NCBI RefSeq assembly: GCF_001519055.1
Contig: NZ_KQ954290.1
Location: 129,997 to 193,996, forward strand
Length of the DNA: 64,000 nt
Direction of reading: 5' to 3'
Source of the DNA: Novosphingobium sp. Fuku2-ISO-50
GTDB lineage: Bacteria > Pseudomonadota > Alphaproteobacteria > Sphingomonadales > Sphingomonadaceae
The notes beneath the pieces are model-generated. The model had not been told where the DNA came from. It ran no database searches and saw nothing but the letters and a program-made list of their open reading frames with translations. Positions within the stretch are counted from its first letter, which is position 1. Every line of letters starts with the position of its first letter. This document shows positions 58,664-64,000 of the stretch, piece after piece. The translations under genes and the position numbers were made by a program.

Positions 58664-59988
58664 CAAAGGCCGAGGTCGCCGCGCGGCCGGGTCAGCGTGT
58701 CGATCAGCGCATAGGCGATCTTGTGCGCGCAAGGCATCAGATCGGGCACATACGTCGCGCCCATCCCGCCCAGCCCTTCGGCCACCGGCAAAGGCGATCC
58801 CGTTGCCGGCCAGGGCCAGCCCATCCGCGCGGTCGGCACGCCAAGCCGACGCAGCGCCGCGCCATCGGTCTGGCCGCCGAGCAGGTCGGGCTCGGGATAG
58901 TCGCGCCCTTCGATATGTTCCCACCCGCGTTGCGCGGACTGAATGATCCAGTTGTCGGGATCGGTGGTGCCGCCCGGCGTCGAACCATACATCGCCCAAT
59001 CGAGATCGATGTCCGGATGGGCCGCGCAAAACCCGGCGATGAAACGGGCGAATTGCGCCTTGACCTCGCCCGGCGAGGTGCGCGGATTGATCCGCACATC
59101 GAAAAAGATCTCGGTCGCCGCCGTCGGAAACGCCGGGCGCCCTTCCCAGCCGCCGCGAACCCCGCCGATCCAGCCATAAGGCTTGATCTGACCCGACGTA
59201 TTGGCGTCGGCATAGTCGATCAGCCAGGCTTCGAGCGCCGTGATGACAGTCGCGGCAGGGACCACCGAGCTGCGAAATTCGGGCAGGCCGCGCGGCACCC
59301 CGGCGTAGCCCAGGGTGCCCTTCACCGTAATCTTGAACCAGCCCATCCCCGGCTCTTCGTGATAGACCCAGTTCCACGGCTTCATGATGATCGCAAAGTC
59401 GGGCGCCATGCCGCGATTGAGCAAATGGAACACACCGTTCGACATGCCCGCATTGTCGCGCTCGGGAATGTTGACGGGCATGCCCCCATCGGCAAACGCG
59501 ACGTTGAGATCGCCGGTCAGTTCCACCCCGCTTTCGACCACCGCCGTCGCGATTTCGACAAGTGTCGCAACCATCGCCTTGGGGTTTGACGAGCCGAGGC
59601 CATAGACCCAGTCATCGACCATGCGCGCGCGCGGCTGCAAGTCTGCCGTGCGATCGGGGCCAACCCAGGGGTAATCGCTGTCGTCGCCTTCCAGATGCGT
59701 GTCGATCGGGGCATAGAGCAAAAGCGTGGCGCCGCCGCCGCTGCCGCGCCGTTCGGCCAGCACATTGCCGGTCGTCGGGCTCATCGGCTTGTAGGCGCTG
59801 TTCAACCCCGCTTGCGCCAGCCGGTCCGCAATGAATTCGCTCGCCGCGCGGGTCGCGCCGGTCGGGCTGTGAATGTCGGTCAGATCGAACAGCAACTGCT
59901 TGAGCCGGTCCGCATCAAGCCGGGCGCAGACCCGTTCGTAGAGCGCCTGCTGCTCGGGCGAGAACGGCAGTTTGCGGGTATCGGGCAT
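58663..59988 (-). CDS. M20-family-like protein with degenerate metal site
   Basis: 441 residues with the two-domain M20 layout (metal domain, lid domain around 212-330). The usual GHxD motif reads AP94-I-D96, so the metal His is Pro. The bridging Asp position is Asn135 in LGSSNPKAM. The Glu-Glu pair is Gly168-Gly169 in FADGGMP. The next acidic ligand is Lys203 in MKPWNW. The final His (PCAHKI) remains. Classical two-zinc hydrolysis therefore seems unlikely; it may be a pseudo-enzyme or use different chemistry. It is the last gene of the oxygenase-amidase operon, 16 bases after the amidase. The start has GGAG eight bases upstream. Confidence 0.8.
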   Translation of the reverse strand: MPDTRKLPFSPEQQALYERVCARLDADRLKQLLFDLTDIHSPTGATRAASEFIADRLAQAGLNSAYKPMSPTTGNVLAERRGSGGGATLLLYAPIDTHLEGDDSDYPWVGPDRTADLQPRARMVDDWVYGLGSSNPKAMVATLVEIATAVVESGVELTGDLNVAFADGGMPVNIPERDNAGMSNGVFHLLNRGMAPDFAIIMKPWNWVYHEEPGMGWFKITVKGTLGYAGVPRGLPEFRSSVVPAATVITALEAWLIDYADANTSGQIKPYGWIGGVRGGWEGRPAFPTAATEIFFDVRINPRTSPGEVKAQFARFIAGFCAAHPDIDLDWAMYGSTPGGTTDPDNWIIQSAQRGWEHIEGRDYPEPDLLGGQTDGAALRRLGVPTARMGWPWPATGSPLPVAEGLGGMGATYVPDLMPCAHKIAYALIDTLTRPRGDLGL

Positions 59989-60004
59989 GGGCAAAGGCTC
60001 CGTC

Positions 60005-61282
60005 TCAGGCTGTAGGGGGGCAAGCTGGGGGGTCGAGCAGGCGCGCGGCGCGCGCCAGCGTGCGGCGATCGCTGCCGCGCCGTCCGTTGAATTGCAGGCC
60101 GAGCGGCAGACCGCCCTCCTCGCCCGCCGGAAAACCGAGGCTGGGCGTGCCGAGCGCAGTCCACGGGCGGCAAAACACCGGGTCGCCGGTGCTGTCGAGC
60201 CCGCGCGGCGCAGGTCCGGGCGCGCTGGCGCAGAGCAGCAGGTCGGCGGCCCCGAAGATCTCTTCTTCCATCGCCCGCGCGCGGTCCTGCACCGCGCAGG
60301 CCATCGCATAGGCCTCGTCCGCAATGGCCAGGCCACCGTCGATGAAGTCGCGAAACCTGGCGCTGACCGCGTCCGCGCGCTCGCGTCGCATCGCGCCGAG
60401 CAGGCGCGCGCATTCATACTGGTGGATCAGCTTTTGCGCCTCGCCCAGATCTTCGAGAATGGCAGGCGGTCTGCAGGCAAAAACAAGATGCCCGGCATCG
60501 GCAAATTCGCCGGCCCAGCGTTCCACCGTGGCCTGCATCGCGGCATGGGCCCACATCCCGTCTTGCAGGACACCGATCACCAGCGGGCGATTTTCGGATT
60601 CCACCTGGCTGTCGTCGTCGGCCAGCACGGCATCGGCCAGCGCGAGATCGGCGACATCGCGCGCGAACGTGCCGACGGTGTCGAGCCGGTGCGCGGTATC
60701 GATCACCCCTTGCGCCGGATAGCGGCCATGGCTCGGCTTGAAACCGAACGTGCCGCAAAAGGCCGCCGGGCGGATCACCGAGCCCGCCGTCTGCGTGCCC
60801 AGCGACAGCGGCACCTGACCATCGGCCACGGCCGCCGCCGACCCGCTCGACGATCCGCCGGGGGTGTGGCCCGGATCGGCGGGATTGCGTGTCGGCCCCG
60901 GACGATACGTCGCGAATTCGGCGGTGACGAGCTTGCCCATGATGATCGCGCCCGCCGCGCGCAGCCGCGCCGTCACCGCCGCGTCCGCCTCGGGATAATG
61001 GCCGCGAAACGCCTCCGACCCGAATTCGGTCGGCATGCCGCGCACATCGATCACATCCTTGATCCCGACCGGCACGCCATGGAGCGACCCTCGGGGCCCC
61101 GTCCATGCATCGGCGGCGCGCGCCGCCGCCAGCGCCGCATCGCGATCGAGGTATGCCCATGCGCGAACGGCATCGTCGCGCGCCTCGATCCGCGCCAGAA
61201 GCGCGCGCATCAGCGCCTCTGCGGTCAGATCGCCCGCCGCGATCATCCGCGCCGCCCCGAGCCCCATACTGTCAAGCGTCAT
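60005..61282 (-). CDS. Amidase signature family enzyme
   Basis: 425 residues. The Ser-Ser-Lys triad is present: Lys75 (PVGIKDVIDV), the cis-Ser within GGSSSGSAAAV at residues 144-146 and nucleophile Ser168 (TQTAGSVIRPAAFCG). It hydrolyses a C-N amide bond. Its ATG shares one base with the dioxygenase stop (TGATG), so it is co-translated with the ring-cleavage gene. That coupling suggests the amide belongs to the aromatic substrate or one of its cleavage products, such as an anilide, a carboxamide or a lactam. The exact substrate is unknown. Confidence 0.88.
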   Translation of the reverse strand: MTLDSMGLGAARMIAAGDLTAEALMRALLARIEARDDAVRAWAYLDRDAALAAARAADAWTGPRGSLHGVPVGIKDVIDVRGMPTEFGSEAFRGHYPEADAAVTARLRAAGAIIMGKLVTAEFATYRPGPTRNPADPGHTPGGSSSGSAAAVADGQVPLSLGTQTAGSVIRPAAFCGTFGFKPSHGRYPAQGVIDTAHRLDTVGTFARDVADLALADAVLADDDSQVESENRPLVIGVLQDGMWAHAAMQATVERWAGEFADAGHLVFACRPPAILEDLGEAQKLIHQYECARLLGAMRRERADAVSARFRDFIDGGLAIADEAYAMACAVQDRARAMEEEIFGAADLLLCASAPGPAPRGLDSTGDPVFCRPWTALGTPSLGFPAGEEGGLPLGLQFNGRRGSDRRTLARAARLLDPPACPPTA

Positions 61283-62148
61283 CAGCGCGGAATCCGGTGG
61301 CCATAGAGCATCGGCTGATCATAGAAACGGACTTGCCAATCAGGCCCGACCAGTCGCCCGCCCCAGCCATATTCGACGCCGTAATCGCCCGGCGTGCGGA
61401 TATAGAACGAATGGACATGGTCGTTGGTGTGCTTGCCCAGATCCATGATCATCGGATGGCGGTCGTCGCGCGCGACATCGTAGGCATAGCCCACGTCGTC
61501 ATAATCGAGCGCTTCGAACATGATATGGTTGAAGTGACCGCTTTTGCGCCCCATGCACAAGTTCATGATCGCCAGCGTGTGATGGCGCGGGTTGCAGTGG
61601 AGAAACACTGCCGCCGCATCGGCCCAGCCCATGTAGTCCGACAGGCCAAAGCCCATCACTTCGCGATAGAACGTCACCGCGCCTTCGACGTCGTGGGTGT
61701 GAAACACCACATGCCCCAGCCCCAGCGGCCCGGTGCGATAGCCGGCGATGCCGCGCGTCGGAACAAAGGCATAGCGGTCGCTGTGCTGCCCGACGATCAG
61801 CTCGGTCTCGACCGAAAGAAACGGTTCGAAAAAGCGATAGAGCCGATGGACCCGCCGCTCTGCGCAGAGCTCCGCGCTGCCCTCGGTCACGTCAAGCCCG
61901 CGCGCGCGCAGCTTGGCCACGAGATCATCGAGCGCCTCGGCATCGGGCAATTGCCAGCCGACCGAGCGCAGCGCGTCGGTGCCGGTGGGATAGAGCGTGA
62001 TGCGATGGTGCATCTCGTCGCAGCGCACCTCGATCGCGCCGTCGGCGCGCTCGGTCAACTGCATCCCCAGAACCCGCGTATAAAGGCTCTGCCAATATGC
62101 GGGATCGGCCATGTCGAATGTGACATAGGCCAGCGCGTTCACTCCCAT
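61282..62148 (-). CDS. Type I extradiol ring-cleavage dioxygenase
   Basis: 288 residues with two vicinal-oxygen-chelate modules. The Fe(II) ligands are His146 (GLGHVVFH), His208 (FNHIMFE) and Glu259 (YGVEYGWG). His190 (NPRHHTLAI), His240 and Tyr249 complete the active site. GGAGG is seven bases before the ATG. It is a distant paralogue of the enzyme at 2601, and its pocket residues differ. It follows the reductase gene and probably cleaves the catechol formed after the Rieske oxygenase. No diol dehydrogenase gene is seen, which fits angular attack where the diol opens without one; this is inference. Confidence 0.92.
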   Translation of the reverse strand: MGVNALAYVTFDMADPAYWQSLYTRVLGMQLTERADGAIEVRCDEMHHRITLYPTGTDALRSVGWQLPDAEALDDLVAKLRARGLDVTEGSAELCAERRVHRLYRFFEPFLSVETELIVGQHSDRYAFVPTRGIAGYRTGPLGLGHVVFHTHDVEGAVTFYREVMGFGLSDYMGWADAAAVFLHCNPRHHTLAIMNLCMGRKSGHFNHIMFEALDYDDVGYAYDVARDDRHPMIMDLGKHTNDHVHSFYIRTPGDYGVEYGWGGRLVGPDWQVRFYDQPMLYGHRIPR

Positions 62149-62183
62149 ACCCAAACCTCCTGCATCCGGTGCGCCATAAAGTG

Positions 62184-63218
62184 TCACGCGCCGCTGGCGG
62201 TGAAATGCTCGGCAAAGATGTTTTCGCTGGAAAGGCCCAGCGCTTCGAGATGCGCGCGCGCCGCCGCAATCATGCCGGGCGGGCCGCACAGATAGGCGAC
62301 CGCGTCGGGCGGCAGCGCGTCATCGGCCGTGATCGCGGCGACCGGATTGCCGGTACGCGCGCTTTCGCATGTGCCCCGATCGACGCTGAGCCGGGTTTCG
62401 AGCCCCGGCAGCCAGTGGCCGCGCAATTCAAGCCGGTCGAGCGCGAACAGCCCCTCGGGCGTCTGACACCCGAACGACAGCAGCACCGGAGGCTTCTTGC
62501 CCGGCGTCGCGCGAATGGTGTCGATCATCGACAGCATCGGCGCCAGGCCGGTGCCGCCGGCGATCATCACATGCGGCGCCTTGACCTTGTCCTTGAGGAA
62601 AAACGCGCCGAACGGCCCTTCGATGGTGACCACGTCATCGACCGCCGCGCGGTTTTCCAGCCAGTCGGACATGACCCCGCCGGGCAGGAGGCGAATGAAC
62701 AGCTCGATCCGGGGCAAGTCGGCCGGCGTCGTTGCCATCGAATAGGACCGCACCACGTCGGTGCCCGGCACAGTGACATTGATGAACTGGCCGGGGCGGA
62801 AGGTCATCCAGCTCCCTTCCGCCAATTCGAGCTCCAGCCGCACGACATCGGCCGCGACCCGTTCGACCGCATTGACGAAGCTTTGCGCGACGACCGGCTT
62901 CGTCTCGCCCACCTTGCTGTCATAGCCGAGGCTGAAGCTGCATCCCCCTTGCGCCTCGGTCATGCACAACAGCCGAAGCCCTTCGGCCTTTTCCGACGGG
63001 GTCAGCGACGAACTTGCCCCCGCGCGATGCTCTGCATGGCCCGAAGTGAGCCGGGCGAGACAGCTTGAACAGCTGCCCGACCGGCACTGGTGCAGCAAGG
63101 GCAAGCCGGCAGCGAGCCCCGCGTCGAGCACGTTCTGGCCGGCTTCCACCGCCAGAACGTGCTCTGCCCCATCGGCAAAGGTCAGAGTGACCTCGCTCAC
63201 CTCAGCGCTTGTTAACAT
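62184..63218 (-). CDS. Oxygenase electron-transfer reductase: plant-type ferredoxin plus FAD/NAD domains
   Basis: 344 residues. The N-terminal [2Fe-2S] domain has Cys45, Cys50, Cys53 and Cys85 (HQCRSGSCSSCLARL, LRLLCMTEAQ). The FAD-binding barrel has RSYSMATTP and the NAD domain GGTGLAPMLSMI and CGPPGMIAAA. This one-protein chain resembles BenC/CarAd-type reductases and feeds electrons to the oxygenase encoded just upstream. Its ATG 63218 lies inside the oxygenase 3' end. No separate ferredoxin gene is visible in the window. Confidence 0.9.
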   Translation of the reverse strand: MLTSAEVSEVTLTFADGAEHVLAVEAGQNVLDAGLAAGLPLLHQCRSGSCSSCLARLTSGHAEHRAGASSSLTPSEKAEGLRLLCMTEAQGGCSFSLGYDSKVGETKPVVAQSFVNAVERVAADVVRLELELAEGSWMTFRPGQFINVTVPGTDVVRSYSMATTPADLPRIELFIRLLPGGVMSDWLENRAAVDDVVTIEGPFGAFFLKDKVKAPHVMIAGGTGLAPMLSMIDTIRATPGKKPPVLLSFGCQTPEGLFALDRLELRGHWLPGLETRLSVDRGTCESARTGNPVAAITADDALPPDAVAYLCGPPGMIAAARAHLEALGLSSENIFAEHFTASGA

Positions 63219-64000
63219 TCTCGATCTTTTCGACAAAGTAGCCTGGGGCCTTGCCTTCGGCGAGGCGGCGCATGCGGATCGAGCCGGTCTTGGTGGCGTT
63301 GGTCACGCCCTTGCCGGGCTTGGCAATGCCGCGATTCCACCGCGAGGCGAGCTTGCGCCAGACCACCGGGGAAATGTCGGTCTCGACCAGTTGTTCGTCA
63401 TCCCAGCCGGTCCCGTCGGCATAGAATTCCTCCATCGCCTCGCGCGCATAGAGATCGCAGTCGTTGAACCCTTCCAGGCACAGCGGCACATAGACGGTGT
63501 CGAAGCGATATTTGAACTTCTTGCGGTCCTCGTCGGTCTTGCAGACCCGCACCAGCACTTCCCAGTATTCGTACATGTCATCGGTGATCGGCACGTACCA
63601 TTCGTACTGAACGCAATGTTCCTCGGGCCAGTTTTCGACCATCAGCACGCCGGGCAGCACGACCGAAGTGCGATAGAAACGCCCCTTGAGGTTTTCGACC
63701 TTGAGCCCGAGCGCCTCGTTTTCGAGCACCGGCTTCCAGCGGTCGGTGAACAACCACTGCATCTGCCCCTTGGGGCCGTCTTCGTCTTCGATCAGCGTGA
63801 TCGCATCGTCGGACGCGGGCAGGATCCCCAGCGGCAGCACCCAGTCGAGCGCGTGGACAATGGTATTGTCCTTGTGGACCAGGATATGCGCGTTGTCGAA
63901 ACCGTTTTCGCAGGCGATCCGCCAGTTCGACTGGCCAGTGCGATGCATCCCCATGGCCACCGCGCCTTCATCGAGCAGCGAGGGCGTATCGGGCCACAAC
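63202..64000 (-). CDS. Rieske ring-hydroxylating oxygenase alpha subunit, catalytic part (CarAa-like; 5' end outside window)
   Basis: 265 residues of the catalytic domain. The mononuclear iron ligands are the His pair in ENGFDNAHILVHKDN (spacing of four) and an Asp in CLEGFNDCDLYAREAM. The C-terminus (YEWYVPITDD, EGFNDCDLYAREAMEEFYAD, VVWRKLASRWNRGI) is strikingly similar to carbazole 1,9a-dioxygenase CarAa, the homotrimeric class without a beta subunit. The Rieske [2Fe-2S] domain should lie just beyond the edge. The frame is open at 64000. It opens the leftward catabolic operon. The substrate is unknown; an angular or N-heteroaromatic attack is suggested by family only. Confidence 0.88.
   Translation of the reverse strand, partial: LWPDTPSLLDEGAVAMGMHRTGQSNWRIACENGFDNAHILVHKDNTIVHALDWVLPLGILPASDDAITLIEDEDGPKGQMQWLFTDRWKPVLENEALGLKVENLKGRFYRTSVVLPGVLMVENWPEEHCVQYEWYVPITDDMYEYWEVLVRVCKTDEDRKKFKYRFDTVYVPLCLEGFNDCDLYAREAMEEFYADGTGWDDEQLVETDISPVVWRKLASRWNRGIAKPGKGVTNATKTGSIRMRRLAEGKAPGYFVEKIENVNKR

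Noticed and set aside
59989..60417. N-terminal extension of the M20-like frame by 143 codons
   Set aside because: It is antisense-free but overlaps the amidase gene in another frame and encodes Arg/Ala-rich sequence; the ATG at 59988 with an upstream GGAG is better.
1..64000. tRNA genes, insertion sequences, prophage genes and CRISPR arrays
   Set aside because: None was recognised by reading the sequence; no transposase, integrase or regularly spaced repeat is present. Very diverged or short RNA genes could still be missed by eye.

Overview
The window looks like a chromosomal (or large-replicon) stretch of a GC-rich alphaproteobacterium, most likely a sphingomonad (Sphingomonas, Novosphingobium or a relative). 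The reasons are three TonB-dependent receptors, extradiol ring-cleavage modules, a CarAa-type ring-hydroxylating oxygenase, TPR-sulfotransferase genes beside a TonB receptor, and the codon use. No rRNA, tRNA, insertion sequence, phage gene or CRISPR array was found. This identification is an inference; no database was consulted.

Layout. 1-5.5 kb: the end of a TonB receptor, an AraC-type regulator that probably uses an ATT start codon, and a divergent three-gene operon: extradiol dioxygenase, meta-cleavage hydrolase and group D flavin monooxygenase, an HsaC/HsaD/HsaA-like set. 5.7-13.7 kb: a leftward operon of response regulator, histidine kinase, RND permease, membrane-fusion protein and outer-membrane factor. 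14.1-26.1 kb: an SDR gene, then a proline/thiol island with an Xaa-Pro peptidase, a TonB receptor, a cupin regulator, an Lrp-type regulator divergent from putA with a palindrome between them, a thiol dioxygenase and a rhodanese.

26.2-38.3 kb: a four-gene operon alternating two Asp/Asn beta-hydroxylases and two sulfotransferases. It is followed by a TonB receptor, a Tat-exported phospholipase C, a GntR/UTRA regulator and a PI-PLC/PAP2 fusion. Three near-identical GGTNTANACC palindromes lie upstream of the last set and suggest a GntR-controlled phospholipid or organophosphate scavenging regulon. 38.4-44 kb: a YeiH-type transporter with a LysR regulator, a double palindromic repeat element, a His/Gly-rich secreted protein, a flavin reductase-like protein and two divergent L,D-transpeptidases.

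44-51.2 kb: a second RND pump operon with a TetR regulator. Three TACC-N4-GGTA operators and a recognisable promoter are visible. 51.3-56.8 kb: a MASE1-PAS-GGDEF protein, a deletion scar joining pieces of an efflux lipoprotein and a MacB permease, and a group of small envelope or stress proteins. 57-64 kb: a second aromatic module with a MarR regulator and hydrolase on the plus strand. Convergent to it is an operon of CarAa-like oxygenase (cut by the window edge), ferredoxin-reductase, extradiol dioxygenase, amidase and an M20-like protein lacking most metal ligands.

The two ends of the window therefore carry parallel meta-cleavage modules. Each pairs an extradiol dioxygenase with a C-C hydrolase, but different enzymes add oxygen: a flavin monooxygenase at the left and a Rieske oxygenase at the right. 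The amidase and M20-like protein at the right suggest a nitrogen-containing or amide-linked substrate, which cannot be named from sequence alone.
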